The notes beneath the pieces are model-generated. The model was given only the letters and a program-made list of their open reading frames with translations, had not been told where the DNA came from and ran no database searches. Both the position numbers and the translations under genes were made by a program. From positions 44,677,642 through 44,741,641 of the forward strand of contig NC_133101.1 in assembly GCF_022965805.1 (NCBI RefSeq): 64,000 bases of DNA, given 5' to 3'. Of the stretch, positions 12,812 through 23,141 are shown one piece after another (the stretch's first letter is position 1; every line of letters begins with the position of its first letter). This DNA is from Primulina eburnea. Its lineage: Eukaryota; Streptophyta; Magnoliopsida; Lamiales; Gesneriaceae.

Positions 12812-13237
12812 TTAACAGGATCTGAAGAAATTCTCTCTGATTACATCAAGATATTTTTGTTCCATATAGCTCATCCATATGGACACCCATCCTCTTATTG
12901 CTGGAGTAGAACTCTTGCCATAGCTGTGTGAGCGGATGAGCTTCCTCAAAGCTCCTCTTTCTTTGTACACCATCAACTGATAGATATGCGGGTCATCAAA
13001 GAAATCAAAAGTTTCGGAAACGTGCAAACGTTCCCGGTACTTGCTTATTTTGGCCATCAGTCGTGGAGTATTCACCTCTCCACTATAGTACAAAACTTGA
13101 AGTTCCTGCAGTCTTTCCCAAAGGCCTAGCACCTCATCATATATCTGCTCTTCTATAGCAGATCTCAGTTTGGCCTCAGCTGCTTCCATGAAAGTCGTAG
13201 CATCGTCAGGAACTCTTGAACTTCCAGCTCTTGCCAT
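12812..13237 (-). CDS. Antisense 141-aa protein of element B, unknown function
   Basis: An intact ORF on the strand opposite to element transcription, lying just inside the primer-binding site. The protein starts MARAGSSRVPDDATTF and looks soluble and helical, with charged segments (AEAKLRSAIEEQIYDEVLGLWERLQ). It then has a short aromatic-rich region and a basic stretch. There is no signal peptide, membrane segment or zinc finger. The start is favoured because TATAAATA sits 51-58 bases upstream on the same strand (13288-13295), giving a short leader. A palindromic TGACGTCA lies further upstream at 13322-13329. Antisense ORFs near one end are known in some plant LTR elements, but I do not recognise this family. 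It could be a captured host gene fragment. Confidence is good that the ORF is real sequence structure, moderate that it is expressed. Confidence 0.6.
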   Translation of the reverse strand: MARAGSSRVPDDATTFMEAAEAKLRSAIEEQIYDEVLGLWERLQELQVLYYSGEVNTPRLMAKISKYRERLHVSETFDFFDDPHIYQLMVYKERGALRKLIRSHSYGKSSTPAIRGWVSIWMSYMEQKYLDVIRENFFRSC

Positions 13238-13855
13238 TTGTGTTTGTTGCTTAAATGATATATGTTTAAATCTAACTGATTTACTTGTATTTATAGCACA
13301 GGATGACGCAAGATGAATTGATGACGTCAGCCGACGATTAATCTCCTAAGCAATAAGATTTTCTTCTGTTTTAATGCTTAAACCTTCAGTTTCTGCATGT
13401 TTTAAGGGGGAATAATCTGATTTAAAATGATAACTGAGAAGTCAGTTGTTAGCAAAGTCTCGACTGAACTCGCTCAATTTTTATTAACTGACAGTTCAGT
13501 TGAGAATTTTTTCTAATCTTCTCACATACGTTATTCATTTAATCATATTTTATTCAGATGTACCAACGTGACTGATTTACCAGCATTAAATGCTCTCTGA
13601 CAACCAATCAGAGGTTGCAGCGTGACACTTTCCAAATCATTTGAATTATCCACTTGCTTAGTACACACATACACACGTTTTTTTTAAATTTTTCATGGAC
13701 TGACACGTGTCCGATAATTCAAACAGTCACACATTTCATTACTTTACCCGCTTAAATTCAGTTCATCGTCCTTACGCTTTCAGCTATTCTAAGTTCTCAG
13801 AGTTTATCACAAAACTTATTCTCTCTTCGTTTCAGGAATCTACGCATCTTCAGAA
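13238..13855. promoter_or_regulatory. Divergent promoter region between the two B ORFs
   Basis: On the minus strand, TATAAATA (13288-13295) is well placed for the 141-aa ORF, and TGACGTCA (13322-13329) is a perfect bZIP-type palindrome. Toward the sense ORF there is the palindrome GACACGTGTC (13702-13711), a G-box/ABRE core. Just before the sense ATG, a pyrimidine-rich stretch ends TTCGTTTCAG (13827-13836), which could be a splice acceptor for a leader intron. No clear TATA box faces the sense ORF, so that ORF may be served by the LTR promoter. Binding is inferred from motif identity only. Confidence 0.5.
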
Positions 13856-16465
13856 ATGGCGAATCAAACACCAGCATACATAATGAATGCAATGGCGATA
13901 AATTTTGGATCCATTCTATCCTTTGGGGAGACTGAAGTAAAGAAAGTATTTCAAAAACTAGACACAGCTGGGTTGAAGAAATTCTTGGGCCAATATTCTC
14001 AGGAAATATACGTAAAGGAGATTCAAGAATTCTATTCTTCTGGGCAAATCAATGATGCTGGAGAAATTGTTTCAACAATCAACAACCAACAACTGATAAT
14101 ATCCGAGGATTTATTCGGAGAAGCCTTTCTACTGCCATCTGATGGCATGACCCTTCTATCAGAGGTAAAAGCATCAGACGTAGAGGAGATGCAAACTAAA
14201 CTCTCAACTGATGGGCAGAAGATCAAAGTCTCAGACCCAAAGAAGGAACTAAAGCAAGAGGTACAGTTGTTAGCAGATATTGTTGCAAAGGGTCTTCTCG
14301 CTAAAGCAGGTTCTTTCGCTGCTTTGACCCTTGAGAAATTTCAAGCCATGACGATCATCATGACGGAACGGGAGTTTAACTGGAAACATTTTCTGTTTAC
14401 AATTTTGAAGAATATGTTTGTCTCACCGAAAAAGTCTAAAGGATTTGCTGTGCAGATCAGTTATTTGATGAAAGTCAAAGGTTTGGTGGGTGATGATTCT
14501 GAGACAACGGCAAAGTTCAAGGTCTTTAATGCCAAAAACTCCCAGCCCATCAAAATCAAATTGGATATCTCCCCTGCTAACTTTATTGAAGTAAAGAAGG
14601 AGATAGGAGATCAACAGACTGCTCCAAAATCAGTTAAGAAGGCCAAGTCTTTGGCTCAATCGAAATCAGTTAAGAGAAAACTGATAATAACTGAATCTGA
14701 GTCCGAGGAAACTCCTTCACCTACAATATCAAAGAAACCAAGGACTCGTAAGTCCAAACCAGCAAAATTTGAGGTCAATGTTCTTGCTGAAAAGACTCCT
14801 TCTTCAAGTACTCAAAAGCCCATTGAAGCAGTGCCCTTAAAAGTGGTTATTCCGGGCCAAACTGAAAAATCAGTCTTGATCAAAGCTCCTCAGACTAAGG
14901 TCAAGACCCCTGCTGTATTAGCCCAGGCTAGGCCAAAGGGTATTTCAATTATTGAAAGAGTTGAAACAACGAATACTGGACTTGATATTCCTCATATATT
15001 AAGTTCAGACAAGGGAAAAGAGAAGCTGATTGAAGAACCCAGACCAACCAACTCCATTCAAACTCACATTGATCTTGTATGGGAACAAGTCAATGATTTT
15101 GCTGCTACACAACTTGTGGCATATGATAGCTGGACAGCCTTCAGGACAGAAGTTTTTGCTAAACAACTGAAGAAAAAGTCCCAACTGGACAAATTTATTA
15201 AGTTGGAAGACATCGTTCTCAAAACTGTCAAGGCAGCTACAATTGTCCAGGCTCTGCATCGCAGGAATTATTTCTTTGATCAAGTAAGGGCCAAGAAGTT
15301 GGCTCAGATTTTGGAATCTCTGAAAAAGAACTACACTCCCACTGATCCAACTGCTTATTCCGATAGAGCCGTGATCACTCAGCTGGATACTGATCTAATC
15401 GGAATCCAATCTCAAATCAAATTTTGGGAATTAGATCAGGAATTGGTGTTTCACAAAGGCACGTCTGCTGATGATGAAAGCAATACAGAGATGGTGACTG
15501 AGGAACCACAGCAGCAAACTATAAACACTGAACAGGTTTTTCTTTCAACTGAACTGCCAGTTCAGACTTCACCAGCTGCTGAAAAACAACTATACTCTGA
15601 GGCTGATCTCTCTTTTGCCACCATCGATGAAATAATCCAGACAGTAATGCAAGAATCTCCGAAGGATGCTCTTAGAACTGATTCAGTTGATCACTCCGTT
15701 GATCACTCTATTCCAAAAGATTCTACATTAGCTCAGCTAGATGTATCTGCTGAGAAGTTATCTCCAACTGAAGTGCCAGTTACCGAAACTGATCAATCTA
15801 AAGAGGTACCAGTTGTAGAGACCACTGGATCGCCTACTCTTCAAATTCTCTCTTCACCTCATTCAGTACAGGCAGAGATTGCTACAACTGATGTCAATAT
15901 TTCTCATGAGATGGACAAGACTGATAAATCGTTGATCATTTTTGATCAAGCTACAAAAGGATCAGATTTCTCTCATCCTCCAGAAGTCTCAGACATGGAT
16001 CTAGTTCTTAAAGAGATCCAAAATATGCAGAATAACATGAACAAAATGGTGACAGCAATGACGAATATGCAAAACACTCAGCTGTCCCACACCTTGAAAC
16101 AAGATCAGTCTCATGAATTCAATAAAGAGCAATTGACTGAAATACAGGCGGACATTCGTTTATTATGTGCAGCAGTCCTCGAAGTTCAAAAATTCAAAGG
16201 AATAGCTGCTTGTATTACTACTTCTCAGAAATCTTCTAACAGTAAAGTTGATGCAGTTCAGACACTTATGTCCAGAAAAATGGATGCGCTACAGCTGCTC
16301 GTCCAGACTTCAATCGAAAATTTTTCTACCTCCATCTCCGTTCTATCAAATCACGTGCAGAGATTATCAGTTCAAGTAGCCCTGTTTGACAAAAAGGGGG
16401 AAGAACTGAAAGAGCTAATCATGGATGAACTGAAAGAACTACTGAAGAAACAGAGAGAAGCCTAA
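13856..16465 (+). CDS. Intact 869-aa non-gag/pol ORF of element B
   Basis: The protein (MANQTPAYIMNAMAINFGSI..) has four visible parts. Residues ~1-230 look globular, with blocks such as GLKKFLG, ISEDLFGEAFLLPSDGM, KAGSFAALTLEKF and KGFAVQI. Residues ~255-365 are Lys/Ser/Pro-rich with nuclear-localisation-like clusters (KKPRTRKSKPAK). Residues ~370-555 are a conserved helical block (IQTHIDLVWEQVNDF, FIKLEDIVLKTVKAATI). After a Thr/Ser/acidic linker, ~705-869 form a predicted coiled coil. No DTG/DSG protease, RT, integrase or Cys-knuckle motif is present. B' carries a homologous but broken copy. From memory, similar N-terminal domains occur in unnamed or misnamed Gesneriaceae proteins. A structural, gag-like RNA-binding role or a nuclear role are both possible; neither is shown. 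Its 3' end embeds a purine motif (16389-16404). Confidence 0.8.
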   Translation: MANQTPAYIMNAMAINFGSILSFGETEVKKVFQKLDTAGLKKFLGQYSQEIYVKEIQEFYSSGQINDAGEIVSTINNQQLIISEDLFGEAFLLPSDGMTLLSEVKASDVEEMQTKLSTDGQKIKVSDPKKELKQEVQLLADIVAKGLLAKAGSFAALTLEKFQAMTIIMTEREFNWKHFLFTILKNMFVSPKKSKGFAVQISYLMKVKGLVGDDSETTAKFKVFNAKNSQPIKIKLDISPANFIEVKKEIGDQQTAPKSVKKAKSLAQSKSVKRKLIITESESEETPSPTISKKPRTRKSKPAKFEVNVLAEKTPSSSTQKPIEAVPLKVVIPGQTEKSVLIKAPQTKVKTPAVLAQARPKGISIIERVETTNTGLDIPHILSSDKGKEKLIEEPRPTNSIQTHIDLVWEQVNDFAATQLVAYDSWTAFRTEVFAKQLKKKSQLDKFIKLEDIVLKTVKAATIVQALHRRNYFFDQVRAKKLAQILESLKKNYTPTDPTAYSDRAVITQLDTDLIGIQSQIKFWELDQELVFHKGTSADDESNTEMVTEEPQQQTINTEQVFLSTELPVQTSPAAEKQLYSEADLSFATIDEIIQTVMQESPKDALRTDSVDHSVDHSIPKDSTLAQLDVSAEKLSPTEVPVTETDQSKEVPVVETTGSPTLQILSSPHSVQAEIATTDVNISHEMDKTDKSLIIFDQATKGSDFSHPPEVSDMDLVLKEIQNMQNNMNKMVTAMTNMQNTQLSHTLKQDQSHEFNKEQLTEIQADIRLLCAAVLEVQKFKGIAACITTSQKSSNSKVDAVQTLMSRKMDALQLLVQTSIENFSTSISVLSNHVQRLSVQVALFDKKGEELKELIMDELKELLKKQREA

Positions 16466-16584
16466 ATCTCTTGTTTATTGTATGATTCAGTTATGAGAAT
16501 CTATTCAGTTTATGTTATTTACAATGGAGTCAGTTACTATTTCCTATGTTACTAAGTTTTGTCAAACACCATAAAGGGGGAAAT

Positions 16585-17516
16585 TGTTTGAAATCTTATT
16601 CCGGAGTTTGACAAATTAACCAACTGAACCAAGTAACTGAATCAAGCAACTGATTTACGCATTGAAGTTACTAACTGGTTACGTAACTGATCGTTCAGCT
16701 ATTATTTAAGCGCCTCAACCATCGATCAGTAAAGTGTGTTCCTAACTGAACACGTCATCAATTGATTGCGACAACCGACATATAGTACAGTCTAACTGCA
16801 ACAGTAGTAGTGGAACGCCGCATTTCAGAAAGTTGCAGTGTACGATCTGTCAGAGAATATCGACGTGGCAAACAATGGCTGTTATTCAAATAAATGTTAC
16901 TGTTGACAGAAGCCTATAAATAGTCGAAGAGAGCAGCTGAAGAACTACCGATTCTGAACTACTCATTTTACTTGCTGTTACTCTGCGAAAATATTCTCTC
17001 AACTTCGTCAAATCAAAGCTCAAGCTTATCAGTTTTATCAGTAGCATTCAGGCTACGTTTTGAGCTAGAAAAAGCACTTTGTAATCTTCGATAAATTGTA
17101 CAAGTTGTGCTAAGATCAGTTGTGATCTGTAAAAGAGTTGTTAACTAAGAGTTTCAGTTTTGGCAATAGATAAGTCCAAACTGAAGTGGGTCAGTACACG
17201 TTATTGTATTTGATCAAAGTCTTTTAGTGAATATCCTATCTTTGTGATAGAAGGGGTGACGTAGGAGTTATTCAAGTCTCCGAACATCCAGAAACATTTC
17301 CTGTGTTATTTACTTTCAGTTATCCATTCTATCTTTCAGTCAGTTAGTTTTCCGAAACTGTTTTATTCAGTTTAACTGATTGTTATCGACCGACGAGATA
17401 CTTGAGTCAGTTTGTAACAAAACTGAACCCAACCTTTCGAAGAAGTTTTAATTTAGAAAGTGTTTATTCAACCCCCCCTTCTAAACACTTTCACCTTGAG
17501 TTAACCGATCCTATCA
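16585..17516 (+). mobile_element. LTR of family B, copy 3 (true 3' LTR)
   Basis: A 932-bp LTR from TGTTTGAAATC to ..GATCCTATCA, directly after the polypurine tract. It is the genuine 3' LTR of the B interior. The target repeat gaaac (17517-17521) follows, and then the remainder of an A LTR. TATAAATA is at 16915-16922. Confidence 0.85.
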
Positions 17517-18181
17517 GAAACATTTGAGATGTACACTGTAACTGATAAATTCCTCACACACAATCACTCACACATATTAGAGAGTTTGAAGCTGAAAAGT
17601 TTAGTTGAGTGAGTCTTTACACAAAGGCGTAAAACATTGTGTTTGTAGTCTTTGCATATGAGACATTAAACAATATGCTGATTGTGAGTTGCTGCCTACA
17701 ATCTTGAGTGCTAGGAGTTCAGTTTTAGGCAGTGGGTAAGTCCTAGCTGAATGGGTTTGTACAATGAGTTGTATAAATCAAAGTCTTCTAGTGGATCCTT
17801 CCCAAGGGGAAGAAGGGGTGACGTAGGAGTGTTTGAAATCTCCGAACATCCATAAACAAATTCGTGTCTATTTATTTATTGCATTTACTTATGATTTCCA
17901 TAGTTTTAAAGATGCATTGTTGAAGCATTTTATGTGTTCTTCAAATACCAAAATATTGTACACCAAGTGTTTGATAAAATGCTTCAACTGAATATTTTAA
18001 CTCATTCAACGTGCATATATTTTAAATGGTTTACAAAATATTTATTCGGTTTCTACGAAGGATTATTTCGAGTATTTTCCGCTTGGTTTGAACACCAAAC
18101 TCGATTTAATTCATCGGTGTTCAATATTTCAAGAACCGAGCTATTGTAGCTCAACGATTACCCCCCTAATCGATCCTATCA
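17517..18181 (+). mobile_element. LTR of family A, 3' part, interrupted by B
   Basis: Starts GAAACATTTGAGATG, exactly where A copies 1 and 2 stop, and runs to ..GATCCTATCA. It matches 12107-12769 closely. Together with the gaaac repeats it demonstrates that B inserted into an A LTR. It is followed by TGGTATCAGAGC (18184-18195). Confidence 0.8.
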
Positions 18182-18720
18182 ATTGGTATCAGAGCGGGTT
18201 GTTCTTGAAAGAACATTGAAACTGATTTTGATGTTTAAAATTCATTATTTCAGATTTTTTACACATATATATGCAAAACTGAATTTTCGCGCAGCTTGTA
18301 GCGACCATGGGAAAACTGACATATCTCCTTGCTCGGGTGTCCAAATGACAAACCGTTTTTTGCGTTGCAAACTAGACTCGTAGAGGTTTACAGTGGTATA
18401 AAATTTGCAGCCTAATTATGCTTGAGAAAATGCAGTTTAATCTTTGAAGACAGAGCATATGTGCTGCGGCAGAAAATGAGCCATGGAGAAAATTGGTTAG
18501 TTATCCCACGTCTTTTATAATTTTCAAAATTTCAAAAATATAGGGGAAGAACTCATTATAGTTTTAATGAGTATGTTATTTTTAAATATTGAGGGGGAGA
18601 AAATTTTGTGCACAAAATATTTTGAAAATGTGACTTTTTGATTCACACAAAAAGGGGGAGAAATATGTTAGTTGAGTTGATTGTTTATTAAAGTTTTGTG
18701 ATCATCAAAAAGGGGGAGAT
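18182..18720 (+). mobile_element. Family A interior, copy 3 (correctly joined)
   Basis: 539 bp between an A LTR end and an A LTR start, so this is the parental A arrangement. It contains the primer-binding site and four purine-rich motifs (AGGGGAAGAA, GAGGGGGAGAAAA, AAAAGGGGGAGAAAT, AAAAAGGGGGAGAT at the LTR edge). It is shorter than the LTR and has no coding capacity. Confidence 0.75.
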
Positions 18721-20294
18721 TGTTGGAACTTTTCAAGTTCGCAATCTTGATTTTGATGTTAACAAAACTTGTTATTGTGTTTCTAACATATTTACTCAAG
18801 TGTGAAGTTGCAAACACAAGAAGCAAACCGAAACTGAATTCTGCACAAACTGAATTTCTGGCTAGCTTCTGTATTTTGAAGATATCTCTCAGCTGGATGA
18901 TCCAAACGACAATCCGCCAATTGGACTGATTAGAAAACTCAATTTCAAACAAGTTGTATTTCACGTCAGTTGGGCAAAATCGGATGTTATCATGGCCTAA
19001 CTGATCGCTGAACTACCGAACTGATCACACGAAAACAGCAATCAGTTGGGTTTGAGCAGCTGCGGTATTTTGGTCATATCTCTCAGCTCAGTTATCGAAA
19101 CGAAGCGATTCAGTATGCGTTGGAAAGACAAGACAAAGATCTACAAATCATTAATAGAAGTCAAAGTCTGAATCGAAGCTTAAGATGCTGCTAAATGGCG
19201 ATGAAGCTACTGGTTCTGCACAAACTGAAATCAGCTGGGCTGATTTCAGCACACCTGCTGAAACTGAACTGACCTGCTGAAATTGAACTGAACCAGCTGA
19301 ATAGACCAACTGAACTAGACTAACTGAAAGACCAGTTGAGTTGACCAGAGTTGACCAGTTGACCAGAGTTGACCAGTCGGAAAAATGCCCAGTAAGCTGA
19401 ATTTGACCGTTGCACTTCCCGAAACAGTACAGAAACTTTCCAACGGTCATATTCTTGTGTCTAACGTATATATCATTGTTGGGGCTTATAAATAAAACAT
19501 CTTGAAGATCAAACAAGAGCTTTGGAAGTGGATTCAAAGCATGGGCACTTAGCATGAATATATGATTCAAAGCATGGGCACTTAGCATGAATATATCAGC
19601 TAGTTGAGAGCACAAGCCCTTGTGTGAGGAAACATTTGAGATGTACACTGTAACTGATAAATTCCTTACACACAATCACTCACACATATACAGAGAGTTT
19701 GAGCTGAAAAGTTTAGTTGAGTGAGTCTTTACACAAAGACGTAAAACATTGTGTTTGTAGTCTTTACATATGAGACATTAAACAATATGCTGATTGTGAG
19801 GTGCTGCCTACAATCTTTAGTGCTAGGAGTTCAGTTTTAGGCAGTGGGTAAGTCCTAGCTGAATGGGTTTGCACAATGAGTTGTATAAATCAAAGTCTTC
19901 TAGTGGATCCTTCCCAAGGGGAAGAAGGAGTGACGTAGGAGTGTTTGAAATCTCCGAACATCCATAAAAAAATTCGTGTCTATTTATTTATTGCATTTAC
20001 TTATGATTTCCATAGTTTTAAAGATGCATTGTTGAAGCATTTTATGTGTTCTTCAAATACCAAAATATTGTACACCAAGTGTTTGATAAAATGCTTCAAC
20101 TGAATATTTTAACTCATTCAACGTGCATATATTTTAAATGGTTTACAAAATATTTATTCGGTTTCTACGAAGGATTATTTCGAGTATTTTCCGCTTGGTT
20201 TGAACACCAAACTCGATTTAATTCATCGGTGTTCAATATTTCAAGAACCGAGCTATTGTAGCTCAACGATTATCCCCCCTAATCGATCCTATCA
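18721..20294 (+). mobile_element. Complete LTR of family A, copy 4 (outer 3' LTR)
   Basis: 1574 bp, TGTTGGAAC..GATCCTATCA, followed by the outer target duplication aattt (20295-20299). TATAAATA is at 19487-19494. A ~39-bp direct duplication (ATTCAAAGCATGGGCACTTAGCATGAATATAT) lies at about 19531-19599 and is absent from the other copies. Confidence 0.8.
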
Positions 20295-21658
20295 AATTTA
20301 ATTATTTTGACTCTACTAGGTCCACTAGTGTTTAATTAATTCAACATTTGAATGAATTTAATTTAGTTTATAACAATGTTTATGAACATCACAATTTCCA
20401 AATACAATATTTATTTGAGCCAAATTTTAATTTATGAACACTTCCATATATTAAAAGTTACATTCCCCATAATTCTTTTATAGAAGTCATACTTCTATTT
20501 TTCTTTGCGCTTATAAACCCCTTTATATACATATTGAACTATTTTTCTTCTCAACGAGATCTAAAAGCAAGTACTTGTGTGGTCCTCAATGGTTCATTGA
20601 TACAACTTGCATTGGGTTCACATCTCAATGTGATTCATGACTAAACATGTCCTTATATGAGCATACCCCAGTTACTCCATTTACTTACCTACTCCTTGAT
20701 AAAATGAACGTCAGAACTCGAGTATGATAGTACCCAACCAATCATGTTAAACGCCTAGCAGCATTGCTTACATGATTCCCCAGGTATCAAATTATAGTGC
20801 ACACAAGAACTATTTCTTTATGGTTAGCGTACAGTACGTTCCGTTTATCTCATATATCCCGACCGATTCGACAACTATTGGTATATCAAGAGTTGCCAAA
20901 GAATCGATACTATGTGTCATGTCGTAGTTGCATCGATGATGTAATCTATAAAACCCCTTTCATAAATACCACCAACACTCTGATTAGATTATCAAACTAT
21001 ATACAAGTAATATCACATAGGATATCCATACCCGAAGGTAAGCGGTAAATATCTGACTACAATGCATCGACTCCTATATGTTTCGACAAAACACCCAAGC
21101 TTGCCATCTGATGAGCCCATATGGGTCAGTATAAGTCAAAGTGAAATGCTAGCATATAGAGTCACAATGTTGTCCGGGGTCATAAGGACTAATGTTGTAC
21201 AACCATAAACTAGGACGTTTCCACTCGATAAGTCACAACCACTTGGAAAGTCTTTTATAGAGGGTTGTTCAGTGCACTCTACAGAGGGCACATATCTGCA
21301 TGCTAGGACATTACAATGTCCCATACCAATGAAACATGGTACTCACATCGCAGATAATAGTCTCAAATTCGAGCGGCCTGTATCCTTATTAGCAGCGGCT
21401 GAAACGACTATGAACTATTTAGAATATATAGTATTCCAAATATGAGTTTCATGATACTCATCATATGAACATCTCATATTCTTTCTACTAATTTGTATAT
21501 TCAAAGACTTTATCTATGCAACTAACATGTGTATACAGATAAATATGTGCCAAAACAATAATTTAAAATATTATTAAAATAAAAATTTTTATACATTGAA
21601 ATTCAATATTAACCCTTGGCCAACACTTGGCTCGACGAGTGCCTACTCTAACAAATTG

Positions 21659-22182
21659 ACCGTGAGATAAAAAAAGTAAGGGATCCGTTGAAAAATGGAA
21701 TAGTGACTTTGCAATGAAAAGGGAGTGAACTGTTGAAAACGAAGGCGGGAATCTAACTAATAATGGATCCGTTGAAGATGTGAACGGTGAAGTTATTTTA
21801 TGATAGTCGGAGAGATCGTCAAAGAAGTGGACATTGAACCTGGCTGCCTAGTACTATGTTTTATAGATTGATCAACTCGACTGAATGTTGTCACTATCGA
21901 GGATCAGACTTCGCCTAAAAATGATATTTTTATTGAAAAGATCATATTTAAGCATGATTTAGAAAGCTGCATATTTTTAGTGTTTCGCATTAATTCAACA
22001 AATCTATTTTAGTAAAAATAATTTTTACGCATGTGATTGTATAAATATGTACTTGATATATCAGGTTTGAGCATGCTGAGTCATTAGACTCACTAGGTTT
22101 GAATGGTTGCAGGTGAGGATGATGTTTAGAGAGGCGCTGACGATTGAGTGGTTCAGGTCTCGCAGTACACTCTCGAGGGACT
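21659..22182. other. Decayed LTR-like host sequence between H1 and C
   Basis: No gene. The segment around 22070-22185 (GACTCACTAGGTTTGAATGG..) resembles the R/U5 part of chromovirus LTRs seen in K (GACTCACTAGACTTGATCG), suggesting an old LTR into which H1, C, E and J later inserted. It carries tttac (22183-22187), the left target copy of C, at its end. Confidence 0.4.
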
Positions 22183-23141
22183 TTTACTGTGGGGACCCGG
22201 ATGCTAATTCATTTCTTAATAATTTTTGGGAATAATTGGATCAATTAAATAAACTGGGTCTAAATTTTTTTTTAAAAAAAATACAAATATGGAACATAAT
22301 ATATCAGTCTGATATACATGAAAAAATAAAAGTACAATTCTTGTACTACAGTATGTCATAACAAACTACTGTTCTTTCACTACATAACCAGTAATGAAAA
22401 CAACTTGACCCATTGGTCCGAATCTCCACGCTAAAATGTAATCTTTCATCCTCGTCTTGACCCTGATCCTGTCCCACCTGTTGTCATGCACACATACAAA
22501 CACAACAACAGCCGGATAACTCCGGTGAGAATAATATTCCCAGTACAAGCAATTTGTGCATGTAATCAGATAAAAACATATAAAAAAGCATAACCATCAT
22601 CAATAACATGTATCAATCTGAAACATGAAATGATATAAAATTGTAACTCAAATTCATATCTCTTACTCGACTCTGATCTAGTCTAGTCTAGTCTAGGGAT
22701 CCCAGTTCCCGGATGTTGGTATATTATATCGAATCTCAGCAATTGAAGTCGATCTACTCCTAAGCAACATCGAGACAACCAAACATCCAATGTCTAGGCA
22801 CCTCGGCCAATGACTCGTTCTCATAATATATCTCCTATTCTCTGCTATTCTATAAGTCAATAGAATAGGCATATACATTCAAATAATACAAAGGTATTAA
22901 AACAATAACAAACAAGTATGTGGTTTAGGGAAACTCAAGTCAAGTCTAACTCGAGTCGATCTCCCGGTTAACATTGATTTATACCTTTCTTTTGTCGAGT
23001 TCTGGCTCTGTTCTGTCTTTGAAATCTTCAATACCAATCTGGAATTACATATTCGAGGAATGCCATATCAACATATGCCCCAAAAAATACCCGATATAAT
23101 TCAGAATTCAATCTAATTCTATTTCAACGGCATAACTGTAC

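Larger units (their letters stand above)
12770..16584 (+). mobile_element. Family B interior with two divergent ORFs
   Basis: The interior starts with a partial tRNA-Met primer-binding site (TGGTATCAG at 12772) and ends with the polypurine tract ATAAAGGGGGAAAT (16571-16584). It carries no gag, protease, RT or integrase motifs. Instead it has an antisense ORF (12812-13237), a 618-bp intergenic region and a long sense ORF (13856-16465). The relative B' at 61065-64000 has the same LTR-PPT-long-ORF order, so this arrangement is a family trait. Confidence 0.8.
6462..20294 (+). mobile_element. Compound non-autonomous LTR retrotransposon complex (families A and B)
   Basis: The complex is bounded by the target-site duplication aattt (6457-6461 and 20295-20299), starts TGTTGGAAC and ends ..GATCCTATCA. 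The order inside is: A-LTR 5' part, B-LTR, A interior; the same again; an uninterrupted A-LTR; B interior with two ORFs; B-LTR; A-LTR 3' part; A interior; A-LTR. The three A-to-B-LTR boundaries carry the 5-bp repeat gaaac, the target duplication of the B insertion. There is no gag-pol. The PBS, the repeated polypurine motifs and the LTR style are those of Sireviruses (Ty1/copia), so I infer non-autonomous Sirevirus derivatives. Confidence 0.75.
5773..21653 (-). mobile_element. Solo LTR H1, split by the A/B compound element
   Basis: The two halves, 5773-6461 and 20295-21653, together form a ~2.0 kb LTR. It begins TGAAAGGGGATCGG and ends ..GCCTACTCTAACA, and is flanked by the direct repeat aattg (5768-5772 and 21654-21658). 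A second copy of the family at 55771-58980 has a minus-strand primer-binding site beside it, which fixes the orientation. No internal domain remains, so this is a solo LTR left by LTR-LTR recombination. The right half (20640-21400) has small ORFs without family resemblance; I regard them as non-coding. Confidence 0.7.

Noticed and set aside
20797..21324. Small ORFs in the right half of solo LTR H1
   Set aside because: The homologous part of H2 (58640-58980) does not preserve the frames.
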